DNA of 64,000 nucleotides from Pelagibius sp048268885 (GTDB lineage: Bacteria; Pseudomonadota; Alphaproteobacteria; Kiloniellales; Kiloniellaceae). The stretch spans positions 252,808 through 316,807 of the forward strand of contig JBLWUP010000002.1 in assembly GCA_048268885.1 (NCBI GenBank), in the 5' to 3' direction. The notes under the pieces are model-generated. The model was not told the DNA's origin. It saw only the letters and a program-made list of their open reading frames with translations, and did no database searches. Numbering within the stretch: position 1 is the stretch's first letter; each line of letters opens with the position of its first letter. Positions 8,648 to 17,144 of the stretch are shown piece by piece. A program made the position numbers and the translations under genes.

Positions 8648-10471
8648 ATGTCCACCTTCACGACTCGGCCGGAAATCGCCGGCACCTTCGGCGTCGTCGC
8701 CTCGACGCACTGGATCGCCTCCGCCGTCGGCATGCGCATGCTCGAGCGCGGCGGCAATGCTTTCGACGCCGCCGTGGCGACGGGCTTCGCGCTGCAAATC
8801 GTCGAGCCGCACCTCAACGGCCCCGGCGGCGACATGCCGGCGATCGTCTACAGCGCGGCCAAGGACAAGGTCGAGGTCATCTGCGGCCAGGGGCCGGCGC
8901 CGGCCAGGGCGACCATCGACCACTATCGCGGCGAGGGGCTGGACCTGGTCCCGGGCTCCGGCCTGCTGGCGACGGTGATTCCCGGCGCCTTCGACGCCTG
9001 GATGCTGATGCTGCGCGACTACGGCAGCTTGAGCCTGCGCGACGTGCTGGAGCCGGCGATCCACTACGCCGAGCACGGCCACCCCATGCTGCCGCGGGTG
9101 GCCGACACCATCGCCGGTCTCGCCGATTTCTTCCGCAGCGACTGGCCGACCTCCGCCGAGGTCTGGCTGCCGGGCGGCGGCGCGCCGGAGGCCCACGGCC
9201 TGTTCCGCAATCCGGCGCTGGCGGAGACCTGGACGCGTCTGCTGCGGGAGGCGGAGAGCGCCTCGGGCCGCGAGAACCAGATCGAGAAGGCGCGCGACAC
9301 CTTCTATCGCGGCTTCATCGCCGATGCGATCGATGACTTCTTCCGCAGCGCCGAGGTGAAGGACGGCGCCGGTCTTGACGGCCGACACCCGGACGGCGTC
9401 CACAAGGGCGTGTTGACCGGTGGCGACCTGGCCGGCTACAGCGCGACGGTCGAGGCGCCGCAGACCTATGACTATCACGGCTGGACCGTCTGCAAGACGG
9501 GGCCCTGGGGGCAGGGGCCGGTGTTGCTGCAGGCCCTGGCGCTGCTGAAGGGCTTTGACATCGCGTCGCTCGATCCCGCCGGGCCGGAGTTCATCCACCT
9601 GGTGGTCGAGGCGATGAAGCTCGCCTTCGCCGACCGCGAGATCTACTACGGCGATCCGGCCTTCGCTGACGTGCCGATGGAGCAGCTTCTGTCGGACGCC
9701 TACAACGACGACCGCCGCCGGCTCATCACCGACCGCGCCTCCTACGACCTGCGGCCCGGCACGGTTTCCGGCTACGAAGACCAGCTCGCGCGCACCATGG
9801 CGGTGATCGAGGCCGCCGGCATTTCGGAGACCGGCGTCTACGAGCCGACCATGGCGCATCTGGCCGAGAAGTCATCGGTGGAGCATTCCGGCGATACCGT
9901 GCACATCGACGTCATCGACCGCTGGGGCAACATGGTCTCGACCACGCCCTCGGGCGGCTGGCTGCAGTCTTCGCCGTCCATCCCGGGTCTCGGCTTCCAG
10001 ATGAACTCGCGCGCCCAGATGTTCTGGCTGACCGAGGGGCTGCCGACCTCGCTGGCCCCCGGCAAGCGCCCGCGCACCACGCTGACGCCCAGCCTCGCCC
10101 TCTTCGAGGGCCGGCCGGCCTTCGCCTTCGGCACCCCGGGCGGCGACCAGCAGGACCAATGGCAGCTGCCGTTCTTCCTGCGCGTGGTGCATCACGGCCT
10201 GAACCTGCAGGAAGCCATCGACCTGCCGCTGTTCCACACCACGCACTTCCCGGCCTCCTTTTATCCGCGCCAGCGCCAGCCCGGCCACATCATGGTGGAG
10301 CAGGACATCGGCCCGGCGGCGCTCGACGTGCTGCGACAGCTCGGCCATTCGGTCGAGGCGGCGGAGCAATGGTCGGTCGGCCGCCTGACCGGGGCGAAGC
10401 GGGAGGCCGACGGCCTGCTGAAGGCGGCGGCGACGCCGCGGCTCATGCAGGCCTACGCCATCGGCCGCTAG
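8648..10471 (+). CDS. Gamma-glutamyltransferase family Ntn-hydrolase, no signal peptide
   Basis: Autoprocessing Ntn-hydrolase of about 607 aa that would cleave or transfer gamma-glutamyl groups. The N-terminal part has the family pattern with GGNAFDAAVATGFALQIVEPH and NGPGGD. The predicted nucleophile after self-cleavage is Thr417 in SGDTVHIDVIDRWGN, matching the TTH-type junction of GGTs; a C-terminal TLTPSLAL and GTPGGDQQDQ stretch completes the small subunit. There is no signal peptide, so it acts in the cytoplasm, unlike E. coli Ggt. An ATG four codons upstream (8636) is an alternative start. Its place after a peptide-type importer suggests intracellular processing of imported gamma-glutamyl compounds; the exact substrate is inference. 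Confidence 0.87.
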   Translation: MSTFTTRPEIAGTFGVVASTHWIASAVGMRMLERGGNAFDAAVATGFALQIVEPHLNGPGGDMPAIVYSAAKDKVEVICGQGPAPARATIDHYRGEGLDLVPGSGLLATVIPGAFDAWMLMLRDYGSLSLRDVLEPAIHYAEHGHPMLPRVADTIAGLADFFRSDWPTSAEVWLPGGGAPEAHGLFRNPALAETWTRLLREAESASGRENQIEKARDTFYRGFIADAIDDFFRSAEVKDGAGLDGRHPDGVHKGVLTGGDLAGYSATVEAPQTYDYHGWTVCKTGPWGQGPVLLQALALLKGFDIASLDPAGPEFIHLVVEAMKLAFADREIYYGDPAFADVPMEQLLSDAYNDDRRRLITDRASYDLRPGTVSGYEDQLARTMAVIEAAGISETGVYEPTMAHLAEKSSVEHSGDTVHIDVIDRWGNMVSTTPSGGWLQSSPSIPGLGFQMNSRAQMFWLTEGLPTSLAPGKRPRTTLTPSLALFEGRPAFAFGTPGGDQQDQWQLPFFLRVVHHGLNLQEAIDLPLFHTTHFPASFYPRQRQPGHIMVEQDIGPAALDVLRQLGHSVEAAEQWSVGRLTGAKREADGLLKAAATPRLMQAYAIGR

Positions 10472-10526
10472 CAAGGGACCGTTAGGCCGAAAGCAAGGGG
10501 CCGCTAGCCCCGAAGGGAGGAGTGCG

Positions 10527-11294
10527 ATGACCTATTCCATCGTGGCCCGCGATGCGGAAACCGGGGCCTACGGCGTCGCCGTGGCCAGCCGCTTCTTCGC
10601 CGTCGGCGCGCTGGTGCCGCAGCTGCGCGGCGGCGTCGGCGCCATCGCTACCCAGGCCTTCGTCAATCCGCTCTCCGGCACCGACGGCATCGGCCTGCTC
10701 GCCGCGGGCCGGAGCGCCGATGACGTGCTGAAGGCGATGACGGAACGCGACGCAGGGCGGCAGCACCGGCAGCTCCACCTCATCGACGGGCAGGGGCGCA
10801 GCGCCGCCTTCACCGGCGACCAGTGCATCGACTGGGCCGGCCATCTTGCGGGCGAGGGCATCTCGGTCGCCGGCAACATGCTGGCCGGACCCCAGGTGGT
10901 CGCGGAAACCCTGCGCGCCTATCAGGAGGGCGCCGCTCTGCCCTTCGTCGAGCGCCTGCTGACGGCGATGGAGGCGGGCGAGGCCGCCGGCGGCGACAAG
11001 CGCGGCAAGCAGTCGGCGGCGCTGAAGATCGTCCACGGCGAGGCCTATCCCTGGCTCGACATTCGTACCGACGACCATGCCGATCCCCTGCCGGAGTTGC
11101 GGCGGCTCTACGCTGTGGCGCAGGAGCGTTTCCTGCTGTTCGCCGAGCTTCTGCCGACGGCGGACAACCCTTCGGGGGCCCTGGACCGGGCCGACATCGA
11201 CCGGCGGATCGCCGAACGGGAGGCCGCGCGGATCGCCGAGGGGCGGCCTTCGGCTTCCCACGCCACCGGATCCCCCGTCCTCAAGCCCGCCTGA
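10527..11294 (+). CDS. DUF1028 family protein (putative Ntn-hydrolase-like)
   Basis: 255-aa protein matching DUF1028. The N-terminus MTYSIVARDAETGAYGVAVAS and the following VGALVPQLRGGVGAIATQAFVNP are family hallmarks, as is CIDWAGHLAGEGISVAGNML. The fold has been related to Ntn-hydrolases but no firm reaction is established that I know of. Members often sit beside peptide importers and peptidases or transferases, as here. A GGAGG ribosome-binding site lies just before the ATG. No signal peptide is seen, so it is cytoplasmic. The role may be hydrolysis of a peptide-like compound brought in by the upstream importer; that is inferred from context. Confidence 0.82.
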   Translation: MTYSIVARDAETGAYGVAVASRFFAVGALVPQLRGGVGAIATQAFVNPLSGTDGIGLLAAGRSADDVLKAMTERDAGRQHRQLHLIDGQGRSAAFTGDQCIDWAGHLAGEGISVAGNMLAGPQVVAETLRAYQEGAALPFVERLLTAMEAGEAAGGDKRGKQSAALKIVHGEAYPWLDIRTDDHADPLPELRRLYAVAQERFLLFAELLPTADNPSGALDRADIDRRIAEREAARIAEGRPSASHATGSPVLKPA

Positions 11295-11366
11295 AGGCGG
11301 CATTTTCCTTTCCCGCCCCAGGGCCTAGAGTAGGTTCCAGGACAGCAAAACGGGACGCGACAAGGG

Positions 11367-12287
11367 ATGACGGCCCCCCGGGCGAAAACCACGGCATTGG
11401 CGCGGCAGATCCTCGAGATCGCCCGGCGCGACGGGCTGTCCGCTGGGACCCACCTGCCGGAAGTGAAGCTGGCCGAACGCCTCGGCGTTTCGCGCTCGCC
11501 GGTGCGCGCGGCGCTGGCCCTGCTGAAGGACCGCGGCGCGGTGAAACTGGCGCCGAACCAGGGCTATTTCCTCGCCCTCGACAGCGATGGTCCGGCCTTT
11601 GCCGCCCTCACCCTGCCGGAGCCGGAGGAAGCGGTGATCTACCGCGACCTGGTGCGCGCGCGCTTCGCCAACCTCATCCCGCCGCAGATCGCGGTCAGCG
11701 ACGTCATGCGGCGCTACGACTGCGACCGCGCGGCGGCCAACCGCGTGCTGGCCCAGATGTCGGAGGACGGCATCATCGAGCGCGCGCCGGGGCGCGGCTA
11801 CCTCTTCGGTCCGGTGCTGAACGACGCCCAGGCCTATGAGGAGAGCTATCGCTTCCGCCTGCTGGTCGAACCCGCGGCGGTCCTGGAGCCCGGTTTCCGC
11901 CCCGAGCCGAAGCGCATGAAGCAGCTGCGCGCGCGCCACCGGGAACTGCTGGAGGCAGGCATCGAAACGCTGCCCATGACCGAGCTGTTTGAGGCCGACG
12001 CCGAGTTTCACGAGGCCATCGGCGACTTCTGCGGCAACCGCTTCCTGGCCCATGCCATCCGCCTGCAGACCCGCCTGCGCCGGCTCAGCGAGTATGAGAA
12101 CTACAACGACCGGGACCGCCTGCGCGAGTCCTGCCGCGAGCATCTGGCCATTCTCGACGCCTTCGACGCCGGCGACTTCACGCACGCCGCCGAGCTGCTG
12201 CGCCGCCACATCGCGGTGTCCCAGGAAGTCCGCCCCAACTTCGACAAGGTCCGCGCCCTGGCGCACCGCCGGCTGACGCGGGTCTAG
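11367..12287 (+). CDS. GntR/FCD-family regulator with two winged-helix domains
   Basis: 306-aa regulator. The first winged helix spans residues ~8-70 (LAERLGVSRSPVRAALALLK), the second ~88-150 (VMRRYDCDRAAANRVLAQMS, wing GRGYLFGP), and an FCD-type helical ligand domain covers ~155-290 (FHEAIGDFCGNRFL; LRRHIAVSQE). Ordinary FadR-type regulators have one HTH and ~230 aa, so the extra domain accounts for the length. It follows the DUF1028 gene by 72 bp and ends tail-to-tail with quiC, overlapping it by 4 nt. It could control either the glutamyl/peptide operon or the quinate operon. The second HTH diverges from the first and may bind DNA or only dimerise. Confidence 0.82.
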   Translation: MTAPRAKTTALARQILEIARRDGLSAGTHLPEVKLAERLGVSRSPVRAALALLKDRGAVKLAPNQGYFLALDSDGPAFAALTLPEPEEAVIYRDLVRARFANLIPPQIAVSDVMRRYDCDRAAANRVLAQMSEDGIIERAPGRGYLFGPVLNDAQAYEESYRFRLLVEPAAVLEPGFRPEPKRMKQLRARHRELLEAGIETLPMTELFEADAEFHEAIGDFCGNRFLAHAIRLQTRLRRLSEYENYNDRDRLRESCREHLAILDAFDAGDFTHAAELLRRHIAVSQEVRPNFDKVRALAHRRLTRV

Positions 12288-14176
12288 CGGCGCACCGCCG
12301 GGTTCATCTCCAGGGCCCGTTTCTGGGCCGCGATCCGGAACTGTGCGTTGGCCGCCCCGTAGCCGGCGTAACCGCCCCGGCGCTCGACGATCTCGAAGAA
12401 GAAACCCTCGCCATAATTGGGGCAGTAGACCTGAAAGTACTCGCCGTGGTCATCGCGGTCGTAGAGGATGTTGGCCGCCTTCAGGGCGCCGAGCAATTCT
12501 GCGTCCAGCGCGAAGCGGGCCTCGAGGTCGTCGTAATAGTTCGGCGAGATCGCGAGGGGCGCGAAGCCGTTGTCCGCCAGCCGGGCCGCCGTGGCGAAGA
12601 TGTCGTCGCTTCTGAAGGCGATGTGCTGCACCGCCGATCCGAAGCTCTCGGCGATGAAGCGCCCGGCCAAGGTCTTGCGGTTCTCGGCGCCGTTCAAGGT
12701 GATCCGAAGCGACCCTTCGGCGTTCTCGATGACCTGGCTGCGCACGAGGCCGGCAGGGTCGACGACGTCGACCATCGGCGTCTTGTGGGTTTCGAAGATC
12801 GAGGTATAGAACAGCAGCCAGGTGAGCATTTCTTCGTAGTTCATCGTCTGGGCGATGTGATCCACCGAAAGCAACCCGATTTCCGGCGGTGCTTCCTGGT
12901 CTTCCACCGGCTCGAACTCGATCTCCCACACCCGGGCGAGATCGCTGTGTGCGTCGATGAAGTGCATGACGCCGCCGCCGACCCCGCGGATCGCGGGAAT
13001 CTTCAGTTCGCCCGGCCCGACCGGCTGCTCGAAGAGCGTGGCGCCGAGGGCCCTGGCCCGTTCCACCGTGGCGGTGGCGTCCTCCACCTTCAGGCCCAGG
13101 TCACAGACGGTGGTCCCGTGGACCAGGTAGGAGGAATAGGCGAAACCCTCGCGTTCGGTATTGATGACGATCTTGATGTCGCCCTGGCGCCACAGTTCGA
13201 CATCCTTGGCGATGTGCCGGCCGGCACGGCGGAAGCCGATGTGCCGCAGGAGGTTCCCCAGTTCCGCGGCTTCCCGCTCGTCGGCGGCGAACTCGATGAA
13301 TTCAATCCCCGAGACGGACACCCGGTCGGGCATCGCCGGCACCGGCATGGCCATTCCCGGTTCGCTGCGCCTGACCTGGTCCATCAGGTAGAGCAGGGAG
13401 CGGTGGCCGTCGACCGAGATGGTCTTGGGCGATCCCCCGCGGAACTGGTCGTTGAAGATCTCCAGCGACACGACGCCGTCGTAACCGGTCGCCGCGACGG
13501 CGCGCATGAAGCCCGTGACGTCGAGGTCTCCTTCGCCGGGCATGTTGCGGAAGTGCCGGCTCCAGTACAGCAGGTCCATGTCGATGCGCGGCGCATCGGC
13601 CAGCTGGACGAAGAAGATGCGGTCGCCCGGAATGGAGCGGATGGAATTGGGGTCCAGGTCCCGCGCCAAGGTGTGGAAGGAATCGAGAATAAGCCCGACG
13701 TTCGGATGGTTGGCGCGCCTGACGATTTCCCAGGCATCCCGGTGATCGTTGATGTGCCGCCCCCAGGCCAGCGCCTCATAGCCGACGCGGATGCCCCGCT
13801 TGGCGGCCCGTTCGCCCAGTTCGGCGAAATCGTCGGCGGCCCGGTCGATGCCGCCGAGCGACAGCGGCGAGACGTTGGAGCAGATCAGCATCAGATCGGC
13901 GCCCAGTTCGGCCATCAGGTCGAACTTGCGCTCGACCCGCTCGAAGGCGCGGCCCCGCTGCGGCTCCGGCATGCCTTCGAAGTCACGGAAGGGCTGGAAC
14001 AGCATGATCTCGAGGCCCTGGTCGCGCACCAGCCGTCCGGCCTCGCGCGGCGAACCGTCGAAGGCGAGGAAATCGTTTTCGAAAATCTCGATCCCGTCGA
14101 AGCCGGCGGCGGCGATCGCCGCCAGCTTCTCCTCGAAGTCGCCCGAGATCGAAACGGTCGCGATGGAGGTCTTCAT
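12284..14176 (-). CDS. quiC: 3-dehydroshikimate dehydratase, QuiC1 type (TIM barrel fused to HPPD-like domain)
   Basis: Converts 3-dehydroshikimate to protocatechuate in quinate/shikimate catabolism. About 630 aa. The N-terminal sugar-isomerase-like TIM barrel (~1-275) carries E134, D165, Q191 and E239, at the positions of the divalent-metal ligands of Pseudomonas QuiC1, in YEALAWGRH, GLILDSFH, FVQLADAP and SLEIFND. The C-terminal ~330 residues are a vicinal-oxygen-chelate, 4-hydroxyphenylpyruvate-dioxygenase-like module. The start at 14176 is chosen over the longer frame because a GGGGG ribosome-binding site, overlapping the dctM stop, lies just upstream. It is the last gene of an operon with a TRAP importer and a shikimate-type dehydrogenase. 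Confidence 0.9.
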   Translation of the reverse strand: MKTSIATVSISGDFEEKLAAIAAAGFDGIEIFENDFLAFDGSPREAGRLVRDQGLEIMLFQPFRDFEGMPEPQRGRAFERVERKFDLMAELGADLMLICSNVSPLSLGGIDRAADDFAELGERAAKRGIRVGYEALAWGRHINDHRDAWEIVRRANHPNVGLILDSFHTLARDLDPNSIRSIPGDRIFFVQLADAPRIDMDLLYWSRHFRNMPGEGDLDVTGFMRAVAATGYDGVVSLEIFNDQFRGGSPKTISVDGHRSLLYLMDQVRRSEPGMAMPVPAMPDRVSVSGIEFIEFAADEREAAELGNLLRHIGFRRAGRHIAKDVELWRQGDIKIVINTEREGFAYSSYLVHGTTVCDLGLKVEDATATVERARALGATLFEQPVGPGELKIPAIRGVGGGVMHFIDAHSDLARVWEIEFEPVEDQEAPPEIGLLSVDHIAQTMNYEEMLTWLLFYTSIFETHKTPMVDVVDPAGLVRSQVIENAEGSLRITLNGAENRKTLAGRFIAESFGSAVQHIAFRSDDIFATAARLADNGFAPLAISPNYYDDLEARFALDAELLGALKAANILYDRDDHGEYFQVYCPNYGEGFFFEIVERRGGYAGYGAANAQFRIAAQKRALEMNPAVRR

Positions 14177-14189
14177 GTCAGTATCCCCC

Positions 14190-15467
14190 TCAATAGCCAA
14201 GGATCCGCGGCAGGAAGGTGACGGTGTCGGGCACGAAGGTCAGGATGGCGAGCACCGCCACCTCGACCAGAAACAGCGGCAGGATCGCGCGGCTCAGCCG
14301 CGTCATGCCGACCCCCGCGATGGACTCGGCGACGAAGAGGCAGAGGCCGACCGGCGGGGTGATGAGGCCGATCATCAGGTTGAAGATCACGACAATGCCG
14401 AAGTGTACCGGATCGATGCCCAATGAGACCGCGATGGGATGCAGGATCGGCACCAGCACCAGCATCGCCGCGATGCCTTCCAGGAACAGCCCGACGAAGA
14501 GGAAGAGCAGCATGACCGCCAGCAGAAAGGCGGTCTGGCTGTCGACGCTGCCGAGCACCCAATCCGTCAGCATGTTGGGGATGCGGTTATAGGTCAGCAG
14601 CCAGTTGGCGGCGGAGACGGCGGCGATGATGATCAGGATCACCGCGCTGTCGCACATCGAGCGGCTGAAGATCCGGGGCAGGGCCGAGACCTTGATGTTG
14701 CGGTAGACCAGCAGCCCGATGATCAGGGCGTAGCCCACGGCGAAGCTCGCCGCCTCGGTGGGCGTGACCACGCCCAGCAGGATCGAGCCGACCACGAAGG
14801 CCGGCATGAGCAGCGGCAGGATGCCGCCCAGCAGGGCCCGGCGGGCGGTTCCCGCGGTTTTGTCTTCGCCGGCGCTGTCGGGGGCGTTCACCCTGACCCG
14901 CAGGCTGACGTAGAGCGACAGGAAGAAGGCCAGCAGCAGGCCCGGGATGACGCCGGCGAGGAACAGCGCCGGGACGGAGACGCCGGTGACCACCAGGGCA
15001 TAGATGATGACCGGGATCGAGGGCGGGATGATCGGCCCGATCACCGAGGAGGCGGCGGTCAGGGCGGCGGCGAAGGCGCGGTCGTAGCCGTGCTTTTCCA
15101 TCTCCGGGATGAAGACGCGGCCCAGCGCCGAGGTGTCGGCGACGGCCGATCCCGACAGGCCGGCGAAGATGACCGAGGCCCAGATGTTCACATGGGCCAG
15201 CCCGGCGCGGAAGCGGCCGACCAGCACGTTGGCGAAAGCGATGATTCGCTGGGTGATGCCGCTCTCGTTCATCAACTCGCCGGCCAGCACGAAGAGGGGG
15301 ATGGCGAGCAGCGGAAAGGAGTTTAAGCCGCGGAACATCTCCGTCGCGACGATGCGGATGTGGTAGGGCGGCTCGCCGCTCAGCATGAACCAGGCTAGCG
15401 CGGCGACGATGGCGAAGGCGACGGGAACGCCGATCAGCAGGCTGGCGGCCAGGATGACGAAGACCAC
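14190..15467 (-). CDS. dctM: TRAP transporter large permease (DctM family)
   Basis: 425-aa inner-membrane protein with about 12 hydrophobic segments that forms the Na+-coupled translocation channel of a TRAP importer. DctM hallmarks include FAGLSGSAVADTSALG, IGPIIPPSIPVIIYA and the late LITPPVGLCLFV. It follows dctQ by 4 bp and precedes quiC by 13 bp. Together with DctP and DctQ it most likely imports quinate, shikimate or dehydroshikimate, judged from the enzymes in the operon. Confidence 0.93.
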   Translation of the reverse strand: MVFVILAASLLIGVPVAFAIVAALAWFMLSGEPPYHIRIVATEMFRGLNSFPLLAIPLFVLAGELMNESGITQRIIAFANVLVGRFRAGLAHVNIWASVIFAGLSGSAVADTSALGRVFIPEMEKHGYDRAFAAALTAASSVIGPIIPPSIPVIIYALVVTGVSVPALFLAGVIPGLLLAFFLSLYVSLRVRVNAPDSAGEDKTAGTARRALLGGILPLLMPAFVVGSILLGVVTPTEAASFAVGYALIIGLLVYRNIKVSALPRIFSRSMCDSAVILIIIAAVSAANWLLTYNRIPNMLTDWVLGSVDSQTAFLLAVMLLFLFVGLFLEGIAAMLVLVPILHPIAVSLGIDPVHFGIVVIFNLMIGLITPPVGLCLFVAESIAGVGMTRLSRAILPLFLVEVAVLAILTFVPDTVTFLPRILGY

Positions 15468-15471
15468 GGGA

Positions 15472-15990
15472 TCAGCGCTCCTGCAGCCGCGTGGCGAAAC
15501 GGATCACGGCGGCCAGCGCGAGGGCGGCACCGCCGAAGCCCAGGGCGGCCTGCCAGCTGCCCATCTGGCCCAGGTGCACGAGCCAGTCGGCGCCGGTGGC
15601 TTCCGCCAGTGCCCGGGCGGAACCGATCAGGCCCGAGGCATCGACGGCGCCGCGGCGCAAAGCGAAGAGATAGCCGGACCAGGCCAGCAGGCCGCCGACC
15701 ACGGCGGTGACGAGATCAACCAGGATGAAGAGCCGCTGCCGCAGCTTCTCGGGCAGGGCGTCGGTGAGCACGGTGAGGCGGATGTGCCGATCGTCGAGGT
15801 AGGCCAGGGCGATGCCGAACATGACGCCGTAGATCGTCAGGTAGATCGGCAGTTCCTCGCCCCATTCCAGGGACCTGCCGACTGTGTAGCGGCGCAGGGA
15901 ATTGAAGAAGATAATGGCGAACAGCAGGGCCAGCGACAATCCGGCGCCGAAGCCGAAGACGCGGCTGGCAAAGCGATGGATCGTGGACAT
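15472..15990 (-). CDS. dctQ: TRAP transporter small permease (DctQ family)
   Basis: 172-aa inner-membrane protein with four predicted transmembrane helices, the standard DctQ size. The family motif RRYTVGRSLEWGEELPIYL lies after the first helix, with acidic residues of the EE pair in the second. It sits between dctP (79 bp upstream on the coding strand) and dctM. DctQ forms the scaffold of the membrane complex with DctM. Confidence 0.9.
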   Translation of the reverse strand: MSTIHRFASRVFGFGAGLSLALLFAIIFFNSLRRYTVGRSLEWGEELPIYLTIYGVMFGIALAYLDDRHIRLTVLTDALPEKLRQRLFILVDLVTAVVGGLLAWSGYLFALRRGAVDASGLIGSARALAEATGADWLVHLGQMGSWQAALGFGGAALALAAVIRFATRLQER

Positions 15991-16069
15991 GACCGGGGTT
16001 CCTCGCGGCTTGGGAGAGCCTGCGCGCGGGCGGCCTTCACCGCCCGCGCGCAGAGACGCACTGAATGGC

Positions 16070-17080
16070 TTACTCGGTCGCGGCCTTCACGGCGGCGTCG
16101 AGCTGTCCGATCCAGGCGGCATCGTCGCCCAGCTCGCCGGCGAGCCAGGTCTTGACGGCCGGCTGGGCCTTGTCGCGGAACATCGCCAGTTCCTCGGCGG
16201 TCGGCGAATAGACCTGCATGCCCTCTTCCTGGACCTGGTTCACACCGGCTGCCGTGCCCCACTGCTGGATGGCGCGGCCCATGTTGCCGGCGACCACGGC
16301 GGCCTTGGCGACGACTTCCCGCTCCGCCGGTGACAGCGACTGGAAGAACGCGTCGTTGATCAGCAGGAAGTCGGCGCCGTAGACGTGCCCGTCCAGGGTC
16401 ATGAACTTCTGCAGCTTGTGCAGCTTGTTGTTGTAGATGACGCCCACCGGATTTTCCTGGCCGTCGACCACACCGGTCGAGAGCGCGTTCGGCAGCTCGG
16501 TCCAGGCGATCGGGGTCGGCTCGCCGCCCAGCCCCTTGACCATCTCGACGTAGAGCGGGATCGGCTGGACACGGAACTTCAGGCCTTCCATGTCCGCGGG
16601 CGTACGCACCTCGCGCACGTTGTTGGTGAAGTTGCGGAAGCCGGTCTCGCCGTAGGCCAGGGTGCGCAGCCCGGTCTCTTCCAGGCAGTGCGCGGCCAGC
16701 GCCGCGCCGAAGGAACCGTCGAGCACCTCCCAGGCGACCGGCGCCGAGGGGAAGGTGTAGGGGATATCGAGCACCGAAGCGGCCTTGCAGACCTTCGACA
16801 TGGCGCCCGAGACCATGACGACCTGGGTCAGGCCTTCCTGGGCCTGGCCGACCAGTTCGTCCTCGTTGCCCAGCGCGCCGGCCGGAAACAGCTCGACCGT
16901 CAGGCCGGTCTCGCCTTCGACGATGTTCTTGAAGATGTGGGCGGCGGCGCCTTTCTTGGAGCCCTGCCAGTCGTCGGGATCGACGTGGGCGAAGCGGATG
17001 GTCTGGGCCGAGGCCGAAGAGGCGATCAGCCCCAGCGTCACGGCCGTTGCCAGAGTCAGTGTCGATAAAGTCAAACGCAT
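16070..17080 (-). CDS. dctP: TRAP transporter substrate-binding protein (DctP family)
   Basis: 336-aa periplasmic binding protein. A signal peptide covers residues 1 to ~25 with cleavage after SSASA, and the mature protein begins QTIRFAHVDPDDWQGSKKG. The DctP-specific region includes FRNFTNNVREVRTPADMEGLKFRVQ, with the conserved Arg (RVQ) that binds the ligand carboxylate. It lies between the shikimate-type dehydrogenase and dctQ, so a hydroaromatic acid such as quinate or shikimate is the likely ligand. Confidence 0.92.
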   Translation of the reverse strand: MRLTLSTLTLATAVTLGLIASSASAQTIRFAHVDPDDWQGSKKGAAAHIFKNIVEGETGLTVELFPAGALGNEDELVGQAQEGLTQVVMVSGAMSKVCKAASVLDIPYTFPSAPVAWEVLDGSFGAALAAHCLEETGLRTLAYGETGFRNFTNNVREVRTPADMEGLKFRVQPIPLYVEMVKGLGGEPTPIAWTELPNALSTGVVDGQENPVGVIYNNKLHKLQKFMTLDGHVYGADFLLINDAFFQSLSPAEREVVAKAAVVAGNMGRAIQQWGTAAGVNQVQEEGMQVYSPTAEELAMFRDKAQPAVKTWLAGELGDDAAWIGQLDAAVKAATE

Positions 17081-17144
17081 AGTGGTCCTCCCAGTTTCGT
17101 CATTACGGTGCCGCCCTTGCTGAGGCGGCGCTTGTCCCGGCCGC

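Noticed and set aside
12446..14221. 591-aa plus-strand frame opposite quiC
   Set aside because: Shadow of quiC; composition is typical of an antisense GC-rich frame.
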